From positions 27,451,005 through 27,515,004 of the forward strand of contig CM059186.1 in NCBI GenBank assembly GCA_030323885.1: 64,000 bases of DNA, read 5' to 3'. Below the pieces are notes generated by a model that worked only from the letters and a program-made list of their open reading frames with translations, made no database searches and was not told the DNA's origin. A program made the translations under genes and the position numbers. Shown in pieces: positions 32,655 to 42,789 of this stretch (positions are counted from its first letter, which is position 1; each line of letters begins with the position of its first letter). This stretch comes from Branchipolynoe longqiensis (taxonomy: Eukaryota > Annelida > Polychaeta > Phyllodocida > Polynoidae).

Positions 32655-32770
32655 CCGTCTGCATGCCCTGCTGTGCCCGTCTGCGTGCCTGTCTGCGTGC
32701 CCGTCTGCGTGCCCGTCTGCGTGCCCGTCTGAGTCCCTGTCTTCGTGCCCGTCTGCGTGCCCGTGCATGC
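32655..32770. repeat. 12-bp minisatellite (GTGCCCGTCTGC)
   Basis: About nine units of GTGCCCGTCTGC with variants, flanked by a poly-C run (32625-32640) and a poly-G run (32790-32804). Confidence 0.9.
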
Positions 32771-32929
32771 ACACCTGGCGGCGGTTCGTGGGGGGGGGGG
32801 GGGGTGATAGGGGGCAGGCCCGGGTTACTCCAGGGGGGGGAGGGGATAACACTAGCTAATTATACCCACCTGACCCTGATCTGGGGACGGGCACGGCCAT
32901 TACTCGCAGCACGCCCGGCCTGGGGACGG

Positions 32930-33475
32930 TGCGACCCGGCCGGTGGGATCTAATAGTAATAGCCCCGGATCAAATACACCCCTCACTTAGTATAGCCGCC
33001 AGCGGGTCGTCGTGAGGCGCGGCGGTGAGCGGGGGGTGGGCCGTCGGGGCCGGGGGCGGGGGCCGGGGAGGGGGAGACGGGGGGAAGGTCGGGGTGGTCG
33101 CGGGGTCCTTGCCAACAACAAGCGGCGCTTAAAGCCCGACACGGCCACGGCACGCTGTAAGCGGAAAGCGGCGCGCCGGGGAAGGGGAACGAGCCGGCGG
33201 CAGTGGAAGGGGTCCCCGGGCCGGGTGACGTCGGCGAGCCCTCGGCGGCTAATCGGATCAGGCCGCCGTCGTCGATCGGCCCGCCGGGACGCTGGCTCGC
33301 CGGTAGGCCGGTGCGCCGGTACGCCGGTACACCGGTACGCCGGTACGCCGGTACGCCGGTACACCGGTACGCCGGCGTGCCGTGAAGTCGGCGGGTGATC
33401 GACGAGCGGCTGGCGATTGGGTTAGCATTAAATCACTTAGACGGCGCGGGACGTGGGGGGGGGGGGGTCGGGCGG
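32930..33475. other. CpG-rich GC island with 8-bp repeat
   Basis: Very GC- and CpG-rich sequence includes an 8-bp tandem CCGGTACG/CCGGTACA array at 33305-33373. CpG retention contrasts with the rest of the window. It could be an unmethylated promoter island, but no adjoining exon was found. I saw no rRNA core sequences. Confidence 0.5.
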
Positions 33476-33606
33476 CGGGCGGCGGGCGGCGGGCGGCGGG
33501 TGCGGGTGCGGGTGCGGGTGCGAGTGCGGGTGGCGGGTGCGGGTGCGGGTGCGGGTGCGGGTGCGGGTGCGGGTGCGGGTGCGGGTGCGGGTGCGGGTGC
33601 GGGTAC
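33476..33606. repeat. Hexanucleotide array GCGGGT
   Basis: About 20 GCGGGT units with short GGGCGGC units in front. The GGG spacing every six bases has G-quadruplex potential. Confidence 0.95.
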
Positions 33607-33944
33607 GAGATGTCGAGTACCCGACTACAGTGGCTTACTCGGGCCTTTGCCCTGACTTGCCGCGTGCAGCCGGCGACCTGCGACGACCAGCCTCCCCGGG
33701 AAGGGAGGCTGATGGGGGAGGTCGACCCCTCGGGGGCTTATCCTCACCTAACCTCTGTGTACGACAGGGGCACTTGGGATCCGGCGGGGAGGGAGGACGG
33801 GAAATGGTTGTCATCAACCAGGAGCTAAATCCATCAGCGCCCGGCAAAAGACGACGGGGGAGGGCGGCGTGTGGGGGTGTTATAGGTGAAGAGAGGATGG
33901 GGGACCGAGGGACGGTGGGGGGGAGGCTGCGACCAGTGGGTACA
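33607..33944. other. Unique GC-rich spacer
   Basis: Ordinary GC-rich sequence between two G-rich arrays. The open frame crossing it is continuous only because of the neighbouring repeats. Confidence 0.4.
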
Positions 33945-34690
33945 AGCGGGGAAAGGCGAGGAAAGGCAGGGAAAGGCGGGGAAAGGCGGAGAAATGCGGA
34001 AAAGGCGGGGAAAGGCGGGGAAAGGCGGAAAAGGCGGGGAAAGGCGGGAAAAGACGGGGAAAGGCGGGGAAAGGCTGGGAAAGGCTGGGAAAGGCGGGGA
34101 AAGGCGGGGAAAGGCGGGGAAAGGCGGGAAAGGCGGGGAAAAGGCGGGGAAAGGCGGGAAAGGCTGGGAAAGGCTGGGAAAGGCGGGGAAAGGCGGGGAA
34201 ATGCGAGGAAAGGCGGGGAAAGGCGGGAAAGGCGGGGAAAGGGCGGGGAAAGGAGGGGAAAGGCGTGGAAAGGCGGAGAAAGGCGGAGAAAGGCGGGAAA
34301 GGTGGGAAAGGTGGGGAAAGGCGGGGAAAGGCGGGGAAAGGCGGGAAATGCGAGGAAAGGCGGGGAAAGGCGGGGAAAGGCGGGGAAAGGCGTAGAAAGG
34401 CGGGGAAAGGCGGGGAAAAGGCGGGGAAAGGAGGGGAAGGCGTGGAAAGGCGGAGAAAGGCAGAGAAAGGCAGAGAAAGGCGGAGAAAGGCGGAGAAAGG
34501 CGGGAAAGGTGGGAAAGGTGGGGAAAGGCGGGGAAAGGCGGGAAAGGTGGGGAAAGGCGGGGAAAGGCGCGGAAAGGTGGGGAAAGGCGGGGAAAGGCGC
34601 GGAAAGGCGGGGAAAGGCGGGGAAAGGTGGGGAAAGGCAGGGAATGGGGGGGAAAGGCGGGGAAAGGGGGGGAAAGGCAGGACAGTTGGA
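33945..34690. repeat. 10-bp minisatellite GGGGAAAGGC
   Basis: About 75 units of GGGGAAAGGC with frequent one-base deletions and C/T, G/A variants. Spurious 487-codon plus and 583-codon minus frames cross it (GKAGKGGERR and FPAFPRLSPP translations). Confidence 0.95.
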
Positions 34691-34974
34691 GGGAGGTGGA
34701 GATATGTTGGGGAACTTAGGAGAAAGGTGGGAAGAGGTAGGAAGAGACTGTGAGAGGAAAGGGCAGTCGGGGGGGGGGGGGGGGGGGAGGAGAGGTGGGA
34801 GAAAGGCAGGGAAGCGTGGAGAGGTGGGAAGAAGTGGGATAAATAAGAGGCAGGGGAGTCGAGGGGGCGGTAGGAGGCGGAGAGAAGCGGGAGGAGGCGA
34901 GGACAGGCTGGAATAAGCGGGTAGAGGCTGGGAGAGGCGGTGGGTAAAAAGACGGCGGTGGGCCGGGGTGAGCA
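34691..34974. repeat. Purine-rich degenerate sequence
   Basis: G/A-rich, GGGAGAGGCGG-like, with a poly-G run at about 34769-34787. Confidence 0.7.
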
Positions 34975-35275
34975 GGGGGAGACATGGGGCTGGGGAGGCA
35001 GGAAGGCTGGGGTTGGTAGGGGGAGGCGGGAGTTGGCGGGGTTTTGGGGACAGAGAGTTGGCGGAGGTTGGATTTGAGGTGGGGGGTGGATTTGAGGTGA
35101 GGTTGGATTTGAGGTGGGGGTTGAATTTGAGGTGGGGGTTGGCCGGGGGAGCTCGCAGTTGGCGGGGGGAGGTCGGGGTTGGCGGGGGGAGGTGGAGGTT
35201 GGCCGGGGGAGGTCGGGGTTGGCGGGGGGAGGTGGGGGTTGGTGGGGGGAGGTGGGGGTTGGCCGGGTGTTCCCC
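34975..35275. repeat. About 20-bp G-rich minisatellite
   Basis: Units such as GGTTGGCGGGGGGAGGTSGG and GGATTTGAGGTGGGGGTT. The array ends at about 35270, after which the strand bias reverses. Confidence 0.9.
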
Positions 35276-35314
35276 GCGCCTCAGCTGTCCCACATGGTAG
35301 CGCCCCCTGCTCAA

Positions 35315-35650
35315 ACAAACACACACCCTGCCCCACCCACACCCACACCCACACACATACCCACACCCACACCCACACACCCACACACACCCTCGTCATC
35401 GGCACTACACCCACCAGCTTCCGGAATTCACATAGCCACCTTCGTACCCCCATAGTTGCCTACTTCTACCGCTCTCACCTCCCACCAGTGTCATTACCGC
35501 CCCATACATACACATACACATACACATACACATAGACATACACATACACATACGCATACACATACACATACACATACATATACACATACACATACACATA
35601 CACATGCACATACACATACACATATACATACACATACACACACACCAACC
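35315..35650. repeat. CA-rich arrays (CACACC, CATACA)
   Basis: ACACCCACACCCACAC followed by a long ACATACACATACACATAC run at 35508-35645, interrupted at 35400-35500 by unique sequence. Confidence 0.95.
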
Positions 35651-35814
35651 CTGCCTTCACAATCCATTATAAAGCGCCCCTCCCACATAGTGTCCCGTTA
35701 AAGGCGCCCCCTCGCGGCCGTCTCACCTCCAACCAGCCGTCTGCGTCATCCATCCCACCGGCTCTCCATAAATCAATGAGCCCCAACAGATCCGGTTTGT
35801 CCGGATCTATCCCG

Positions 35815-36335
35815 TCATACACACACACACATTCACACACACAGACGCATAGACATACCCCGCATCAACTCACATCCCACAGTACACGCACACGTGCACG
35901 CGCACACACCACAGTATACATTACATACCCTACACGTACACGCATTCTACATGTATAACACACCCTACACATACACACATTGCACATGTGCACACACCAC
36001 ATACACACACACACAATAGTACAAACACGTACACACAGTCCACGTGGACACACACCACACACATACATATATACACGCACACTACCCCTACACGTACACA
36101 CATTCCACATGTGCACACACCACATATGCGCACACCACAGTACACACACGGACACACAGTCCATGTGGACACACACCACACACATACATATACACATACA
36201 CGCACACTACCCCAACACGTACACACATTGCACATGTGCACACACCACATATACGCACACACCATAGTACACACACGTACACACAGTCCACGTGGACACA
36301 CACCACACACATACATATACTCATACACGCACACT
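35815..36335. repeat. CA-rich repeat with about 124-bp higher-order unit
   Basis: CAGTCCACGTGGACACACAC occurs at about 36036, 36157 (one change) and 36284. Between these copies are CATACATATACAC and ACACATTGCACATGTGCACA, giving units of 121-127 bp. Confidence 0.85.
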
Positions 36336-36404
36336 ACCCCCCCCCCACTCCCACCCCATGCACACATCATACACACACGCACACAAGCAATTCTACACGC
36401 ATAC

Positions 36405-36625
36405 ATGCACCCACACCCACACCCACACCCACACCCACACCCACACCCACACCCACACCCACACCCACACCCACACCCACACCCACACCCACACCCACAC
36501 CCACACCCACACAACCACACCCACACCCACACCCACACCCACACCCACTCCCACACCCACACCCACACCCATACCCACACCCACACCCACACCCACACCC
36601 ACATCCACACTCACACACATACACA
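36405..36625. repeat. CCCACA hexanucleotide array
   Basis: About 34 CCCACA units with few interruptions (CAACCACA at 36510, CACTCCCA at 36546). Confidence 0.97.
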
Positions 36626-36744
36626 CAGTGCTCGGACATGCTCGGGTGCCATCCTCCCCACAAAGCAGCATTAGTTAAGGTCTATATATAGCTCGGGACC
36701 CGGACCCAGCAGCTCCCGGGGGGGGGCGGGCGCACCCGACAAAG

Positions 36745-36815
36745 TGGACGGGCGGGCGGGCGGGCGGGCGGGCGGGTGGGCGGGCGTGGGGCCGGGCGGG
36801 CGGGCGGGCGCGCGA
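36745..36815. repeat. GGGC tetranucleotide array
   Basis: GGGCGGGCGGGCGGGCGGGC and variants, preceded by a poly-G run at 36718. G-quadruplex potential is high. Confidence 0.95.
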
Positions 36816-37059
36816 CCTTCTCCGAAGCGCTGGAGACAGGGTGGAACCGCTGGGCCGGAAGTAGTGGGTCATGGGAACTGGTGCCGACATCACGCAACGC
36901 GTGAACATCAGAAACTGCGGGCTATTGACGTTTTCAAATCTATACCACAACGCCCGTGTGGTGTCCTAAAAATCGGTTAAGATGTTTAAAACTAAAAACT
37001 GATTGATTTATTGATCGATTGATTGGTTGGTTGATTGCCGATGGTTTCACGCCATGTGT

Positions 37060-37180
37060 TGTTCCAAGGACCATATTTACTACGGAATGCAAGAGATGTG
37101 GGTTTGAGTCCCACTCTAGGTGTAATATTTCCCATTTTATTCACCCCTACCACAGGCATATAATAAACACATGGATTCAT
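37060..37180 (+). mobile_element. SINE-2 fragment
   Basis: ACTACGGAATGCAAGAGATG, TGGGTTTGAGTCCCACTCTA and ATATTTCCCATTTTATTCAC match the second half of the SINE-2 core. Confidence 0.75.
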
Positions 37181-37237
37181 ATTGTAACTATGAATAAATA
37201 CTTGCATGGAGGATCATATGTCATTATTGTCCAATCT

Positions 37238-37395
37238 GGACGAGATGGCCGAATCCAATCGGTGACATAAAATTGTATCCTTGTCTCTATCTAATCTAGC
37301 CTGATCCTTGGCATTGTCAGGATAGGGAAAGGAGCAATGGAATGAAGAACACCAATTGTCCCGCAATTGAAATTCATCTCGTTTATTCAACGAAT
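37238..37395 (+). mobile_element. SINE-1B copy with internally deleted head
   Basis: GGACGAGATGGCCGAAT is followed at once by body sequence, then AGGATAGGGAAAGGAGCAAT, GGAATGAAGAACACCAATTG and CAATTGAAATTCATC, the alternative tail. Confidence 0.7.
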
Positions 37396-37464
37396 ATAAG
37401 AAAGTATTTGAGCCTGGTCCACAAATGGCTCTAATTAATAACACACTAGACATCATTGGTCGAA

Positions 37465-37800
37465 ATGCTGGCATTGGGTTTGATTTGTGGCGGGGTAAGA
37501 GTCCCCCCCCCCCCCCTCCAACCTCTCTCTCTCTCGCTCCTCGGCTCCTCCCTCGCCCCGTCCCAGAGTCTCGGGCTCACGCCTGTGGCGCCCCCTGCCC
37601 TTCCATTTTCCCTCACTGCCTGCTCTCCTCTCCTGAGTCACTCCTCGTCTGGCTCCCGACCAGCTCACACCTCCAGATTTTTCCACCCACCCACCCACCC
37701 TTTTATTTACCTTTTTTCCTTTTTTTTCTTCTTTTCTTTTTCTTCTTTTCTATTCTTCCTAGGGTGGAGGGCTCTTCCTCTTCAGAGAGATAAACTTCCC
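37465..37800. repeat. Dispersed repeat related to 15.23-kb segment
   Basis: ATTGGGTTTGATTTGTGGCG, CCACCCACCCACCCA and CTAGGGTGGAGGGCTCTTCC share order with the reverse of 15230-15435. The class is unknown. Confidence 0.6.
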
Positions 37801-38130
37801 TTTTTACTCCCAGCTCGTCTCCTCCTTCTCCCCCCCCCCCCCGGCCCCCCCACGCTGCCTATCCCCTAGAGTGCATGGGAATCCTTTAAAATTTGTTTGT
37901 GACTTGTGGTTAATTCGAAGATCCTTGGCGCCCCTCTGTTCGGGGAGATCCAATACCGAAGTTCCTGACCCTCAGGTAGGGTTCCAAGGTTCCAAGCACG
38001 CACCACCTAGCGGTCATGGCTGGCGGGGTGAGTGCAGATGAGTTGTGCTAATTAAGGACCTGTAGGTGTTGAGGTGTTGTCAGGGTGTCTGTGTGTCTAT
38101 GGGTGTGTGTTTGTGGCGGGGACAAGGGAT
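37801..38130. other. No feature recognised
   Basis: A C-rich start (37829-37845), then ordinary sequence. No coding motif. Confidence 0.4.
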
Positions 38131-38431
38131 TGCCCAGTCTTGATAGTCCGGTTTGTGTCCGTACAAGTTTTGAACATGCACAAAACCTGGAATGGATGCC
38201 GCCGGATTGACGTCTCCGGTTCTTGTCCAGTTTGAGATTGTTTCATCTGTTGGCTATCCGTTCATGTCCGTTTCATGTCCGTTTTATGTCTGTTTCATGC
38301 CCGTTTCATGTCCGGTTCATGTTCGTTTGTCCAGCGGCCTTTGAACTGATATCACAACATTTTGACACATTTTAATACATTTTGATACAATTTTGTCCCT
38401 TGCTCAATCCGGTGATGTGTGACAGCCGCTT
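38131..38431. mobile_element. MITE-2 copy b, left end decayed
   Basis: CGTACAAGTTTTGAACATGC, several TCCGTTTCATG units and the right end CAATCCGGTGATGTGTGACA match MITE-2. A TA follows at 38432-38433. Only TGCCCAGTCT remains of the left end. Confidence 0.85.
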
Positions 38432-38433
38432 TA

Positions 38434-38723
38434 CATTTTCGGACGTCCTTACTGCCGATTGTAAAGCATTTCAATGCTTACTTACTCTTCAGTCTGCTAC
38501 ACGAAGAACTACTCGTACTGTGTGATCTGCTACACCGCAGAACATGAGCACTCAGTGAATCTGTTCTAATTAACATTCGTAAATTATATAAGTGCATAAC
38601 AATATTAAATAAATGCCATACATAACAATATTAAATAAATATAACCGACAATACAATTATGCCACTGACCTATATTTGCATAATAAATTATACACCACAC
38701 ACACATATATATATTTATATATA
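38434..38723. other. No feature recognised
   Basis: AT-rich sequence with repeated AACAATATTAAATAAAT words (38601-38640). Confidence 0.4.
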
Positions 38724-38903
38724 TATTAAAATCTCTCTAAATCGACCGACCATGGGACCGACTTTAAGTGGTCCATTTAGCGAAGTGGTCGGTTTAGGGA
38801 GTTTCAATATCCTTACAATGGTGTTGTTGGGATCCAAATAAAGCGATCGATATAGGGGAGTGGTCGATCTGTGGAGGTCGTCGGTTAGAGACGTTTTACC
38901 GTG
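38724..38903. mobile_element. MITE-6 copy a
   Basis: AATCTCTCTAAATCGACCGA at the left and GGTTAGAGACGTTTTACCG at the right are diverged inverted ends. The middle GGGACCGACTTTAAGTGGTC and AAATAAAGCGATCGATATAG match copy b (48138-48315). Confidence 0.8.
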
Positions 38904-39767
38904 TGTGTATATATATGTGTGTGTGTGTGTAAAACAACTGGACTACCAAAGCCCTGACGCTGAGAAAAGAATTCTTCAGATGAATAGAAAGAAAAAAAGT
39001 TAAAATAAAGCGACAACAAAATAGCAAAAACACCCGAAATAGGTGTACGTGGCAATTTAGATCAATATTCAATGAATTGAGTGTATTGAGATGTTACACA
39101 AAGCAAACGCTTTCGCCGTAGACTTCATGACGCCACAGCCAGTCCCTTCAAATGATTCATGGGAACTGGGCGATAAATGGGGATTTGCAATATTAACACT
39201 AGGCAGGATATAAATGATGCGCTGGACCGCAGTGAGTTGACAGGATTGATTTCTTTACTGCGCAGTGCCGAGTTGTCGGCCGTCATGGAGCGCCACCTGT
39301 CCGCCGCAGGGGGGATTTATAATAATGTCATTTCTGGTGGATCAATCTGACACTGGATATGGTTCTACATAGAAATCCTGGTGTCGCATTCATCATAAAC
39401 TGTCCTAATTGTTCAAGTATTGCATCAAGGCGGAGACGATACATTTGTAATTGGTTCAATCTCTGAAACTGGGCACCATATATTTAGTTTCCATGTCACG
39501 ATCTAATGATAATTATTATAATATATATATCTTTTTGGTAGCAAGTAAAATCCGTATTGTTGCATATGTGTGCTAGGTATGCTTGCAATGCTACATGTAT
39601 TTAATCTATCCCACAAAATGTATAAAAAAAAAGTATGCTTGTATGAGTTTGTGTTAAAGTGAAAATGTGAAAAAGTTACACATCGACACCATAAATTTAC
39701 CCCAAACATTTTTCAATATTTGTTTCAACTTTTTTAATGTAAGGCAATTTTTGTTGCTATTGGTTTG
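38904..39767. other. About 860 bp, no feature recognised
   Basis: It starts with a GT run (38904-38930). The rest has no match to repeat families here. A 68-codon minus frame has no motif. Confidence 0.45.
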
Positions 39768-39849
39768 TGGTGGAAATCCTCTATAAAACCTTTTCCTCAG
39801 AGCATGCCACATGAGTTGCTACCCACAACATAATTTTTTCTACTACCGG

Positions 39850-40081
39850 CAGACTTACAAAATTGATACTTGTCGCTTCCTAGCTTGGTGCTCAGCATTA
39901 ATAGGATAGAGCAAGGACTGGTTAGCTCAGTGTCAGGATAATGTGACTGAGTGGGATATTGGATCATGTCACTGGCGGCCTGATTTCCCAGTGGGACAGC
40001 ACTATGAAATCACCATGAGTGTGCACTCTCACAAGTCGATACCCATCCTGATATGATCTTGGGCGTAAAATTCCAACAACA
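39850..40081 (+). mobile_element. SINE-1 copy without head
   Basis: It starts CAGACTTACAAAATTGATAC, carries AATAGGATAGAGCAAGGACT and GATAATGTGACTGAGTGGGA, and ends TTCCAACAACAACCC. Confidence 0.85.
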
Positions 40082-40131
40082 ACCCAAACCACCACTGTCA
40101 AAAGGCAGGTGGGTGGTGGAAATCCTCTGTA

Positions 40132-40624
40132 CAGTACAACCCCGTCAAACCAAGCTTGGTTAAACCAAACGATCGGTTAATCCAAACTTCTATCGGCGGC
40201 CTGGCAAAATACTACCATTTATCATATAAAAAAGTTGGTTAAACCAAAGTCAGTTAATCCAAAGTATTGGTTAATCCAAACAAAATTGTCGGCCCCAGGC
40301 CACTTCCGGTACAGTTAAACCAAACTTTCATGTAGTTTTAAGGTCATCTGAGACTTTTTTATATGATAAATGGTAGTATTTTGCAAGGTCGTCGAAAAAA
40401 GTTTGGATTAACCGATCGTTTGATTTAACCGAGGTTGGTTTAATGGGGTTAAACTGTATATACATAAAAAACAATAATCATAGAGCCACATACATTGTAT
40501 ATTCATAATGCACCCCAGTTTTTGCCAAAGGCAAGTCAAAGTCAAAGCTCGGTTAAACCAATGATCGGTTAATCCAAACAAATGTCTAGGGTCCCTTCAA
40601 GTTTGGTTTAACAGGGTTGTACTG
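40132..40624. mobile_element. MITE-7, 493 bp, TA target with empty site
   Basis: The ends are CAGTACAACCCCGTCAAACC and, in reverse complement, CAGTACAACCCTGTTAAACC. TA at 40130-40131 and 40625-40626 flanks it. The paralogous unit at 39780 shows the unfilled site (CCTCTATAAAACC), which supports a TA duplication. Internally, about 110 bp near the left end (GGTTAATCCAAAC, AAAATACTACCATTTATCAT) is repeated inverted to about 40460, giving a fold-back structure. CAGT ends with TA targets resemble pogo/Tigger-type elements. That assignment is inference. Confidence 0.9.
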
Positions 40625-40735
40625 TAATACCTTTTTCACAGAGCATGTTGCACTGTGAGCTGCTACCCACAACCTTAGTTCTTTCACTACAATCAGAAGG
40701 CAGGTTGCTGGTGGAAATCCTCTACAACTGAAAAG

Positions 40736-41112
40736 ACACATAAGAAAGGCAAACGCTGCCATCTGTTGGCAATATGCAATACTTGTTAGTGCAGTGAGCA
40801 GTGTGTCAGAGAGAGTGTTATTTGCACACCTGAATCCTACCACAGCAATCATTGTCCATTTGTTAATAATGTCAGCACACATGCCATGATTACTCAACTG
40901 GCATATGCCAGTCTCCTCTCAAATCTGCGTCATTAGTTCTTCTCACCCCTATTATCGCCTATTTCAGTATTGTGCAATGAGCACGAACGCTGGTAACAAC
41001 AGTTAGATAAGACCCTTCGTTGTATATTGTTGCCTATTATTTCAACACTGATTGAAAATAGGCATTTTCTTATCAATTCAATGCAGGTGAAGCGTATATA
41101 TACAACACGCAC
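40736..41112. other. No feature recognised
   Basis: Ordinary sequence. A 103-codon minus frame over 40586-40897 partly reads through MITE-7 and has no motif. Confidence 0.4.
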
Positions 41113-41113
41113 T

Positions 41114-41221
41114 CTTAAAGTGGCATAGTCCAATGGTTTTGAGTTTCTGTCATTTTTCTGAGATAAATCTATTAGATATATCATTATAATCTTTTTTACA
41201 TTAGTTCGAAGTAACTTCAAA
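41114..41221 (+). mobile_element. MITE-1 left-end fragment
   Basis: TTAAAGTGGCATAGTCCAAT through TTCGAAGTAACTTC is the first 108 bp of the family, cut where a complete copy begins. Confidence 0.85.
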
Positions 41222-41559
41222 TTAAAGTTGCATGGTCCGATGGTTTTGAGTTTCTGTCATTTTCTGAGATAAATATGTTATGTTGGTCATTATAATCTAC
41301 CTTGCTTTAGTTTGAAGTAACTTTTACTTTAAATGGTTAACTTTTGAGATATTTGAAGTGCAAATGTGCAAAATTAATGTTGGCAAGCTTGCCAAAAGTC
41401 TAACACCATAGGCTTCTGCAGTAACAGGTTCTATTAAATTGATTCAGTATTCCCTTCTATTTGGGTGCAGCAGTATTTAAGTTAGATATGTAGAATCAAA
41501 TCTAGATAATTGTTTTGGTTTTGAAAATTTGATGTTTTAATATGACTATGCAGCTTTAA
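41222..41559 (+). mobile_element. MITE-1 copy, complete
   Basis: TTAAAGTTGCATGGTCCGAT at the left and ATATGACTATGCAGCTTTAA at the right, with TTAA at both ends (41222-41225, 41556-41559). The element is 338 bp. Confidence 0.9.
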
Positions 41560-41612
41560 AGTAAGGTACATTATAGCGATCAACCGAATGTATTTAACAC
41601 AGACAATTGTAA
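41560..41612 (-). mobile_element. MITE-1 fragment, inverted
   Basis: AGTAAGGTACATTATAGCGA and GAATGTATTTAACACAGACA match the MITE-1 left region in reverse. With the 41114 fragment it forms inverted arms around the complete copy. Confidence 0.65.
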
Positions 41613-41751
41613 TATATCTGGATTGCCCGGCCGTCTGAGCCCCAGATATACCACTTACTCTTCCCAGGTGCGTTCTGACGGCTGTCTGTCAGTTCACACC
41701 TGATGCCCCTCTCCAACAAACTCATAAGCAAGAAAGGGAAGACAAGTCATG

Positions 41752-42071
41752 CAAGATTGACAGTGAAGAAGTTGTGCTTTATTGGCATCAACTCCTGTTC
41801 ACCTACTAGCGACCTATCATCCTCACTCCTTACCTTCTGTCCACGCAGAGCCTCATTACTCTCTTTAGTATGTATAGGAATCAGTGCCTACAGCCCATTG
41901 AACCAGAGTCCCAAGATTGACAGTGAAGAAGTTGTGCTTTATTGGCATCAACTCCTGTTCACCTACTAGTGACCTATCACCCTCACTCCTTACCTTCTGT
42001 CCACACAGAGCCTCATTACTATCTTTAGTATGTATAGGAATCAGTGCCTACAGCCCATTGGACCGGAGTCC
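41752..42071. repeat. 160-bp tandem duplication
   Basis: CAAGATTGACAGTGAAGAAG starts at 41752 and 41912. The two copies share GCTTTATTGGCATCAACTCC and GTATAGGAATCAGTGCCTAC and are about 97% alike by eye. Confidence 0.9.
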
Positions 42072-42740
42072 CATGGTTGTTGCACACAGCTCAGTTTGTA
42101 TATGAAAGGTGGAGCCTCAGACAGAGTGTCTGGGTTCCTGACCAAGAGAAGAGTGTGTGCCTCTCAAGAGTCAAGAGTAGAGTCCAGTAGTAGTGCCTGT
42201 AGCATCATATAGATCAGAGTACCTAGAATAATCAATATCAGAATGAGGCCTGTGTGGTCAGGTGGGGCAAAGGGGTGCAGGTGACTGGGCTGCCCACAGC
42301 CAGCCAATCAGACACCCTCTACAGCCTGGGGGTGATGCCCTAATATGGGCAGCTGTCACTCAACCCTAGCTGCTGCTGGTGTCCATAATGTATGCAGAGT
42401 GGCTGGGTGTGCCTGCCCATCGGCCCTGTGGTAACAGGTAGTTGCAGACAGTTACAATAAATATATATATTAAAAATGTCCCTGCCCTCCACTTGCAACC
42501 TTACTGGTGCAGAGAGGGAACATTTCACCAAACACTAACTGTCTCTTACATAGGAACATACTGTCATAATCTCGGGCACTATGTATTAACATATTTTTCA
42601 CATAGCCTAACATGTCACACAGCGAGTGGGGCACCCACTGCTTTTCTGTTACATAACCTTGGTCCCCACTCCGTCGCCCGAGAATAATAATGTTCTCTGC
42701 CAATATATAATTCCGAACCAAAAATCCGTATATTTTTACA
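42072..42740. other. No feature recognised
   Basis: Ordinary sequence with a short ATATATAT run near 42463. No gene evidence. Confidence 0.45.
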
Positions 42741-42783
42741 CAATGACAGAAACTCTAAACCATCGGCCTATGCAACTTTAATA
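42741..42783 (-). mobile_element. MITE-1 terminal fragment
   Basis: AATGACAGAAACTCTAAACC and ATCGGCCTATGCAACTTTAA are the last 43 bp of the family with an intact TTAA. Confidence 0.8.
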
Positions 42784-42789
42784 TCACGG

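Larger units (their letters stand above)
39768..40735. repeat. Tandem unit split by a SINE and MITE-7
   Basis: TGGTGGAAATCCTCTATAAA, CAGAGCATGCCACATGAGTT and GCTACCCACAAC (39768-39835) recur as TGGTGGAAATCCTCTG (40115-40129), CAGAGCATGTTGCACTGTGA and GCTACCCACAACC (40627-40680), and again GGTGGAAATCCTCTACAAC (40710-40728). Removing the SINE and MITE-7 leaves a short tandem duplication. Confidence 0.7.

Noticed and set aside
32930..33475. rRNA gene segment
   Set aside because: GC-rich composition suggested it, but no conserved 18S, 5.8S or 28S core words were found.
33453..35386. 487-codon plus-strand and 583-codon minus-strand open frames
   Set aside because: They translate the GGGGAAAGGC minisatellite and neighbouring G-rich arrays. 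Translations are low-complexity and overlap each other on both strands.
41752..42071. Pair of LTRs
   Set aside because: The two 160-bp copies are directly adjacent with nothing between them and lack TG...CA ends, so this is a simple tandem duplication.
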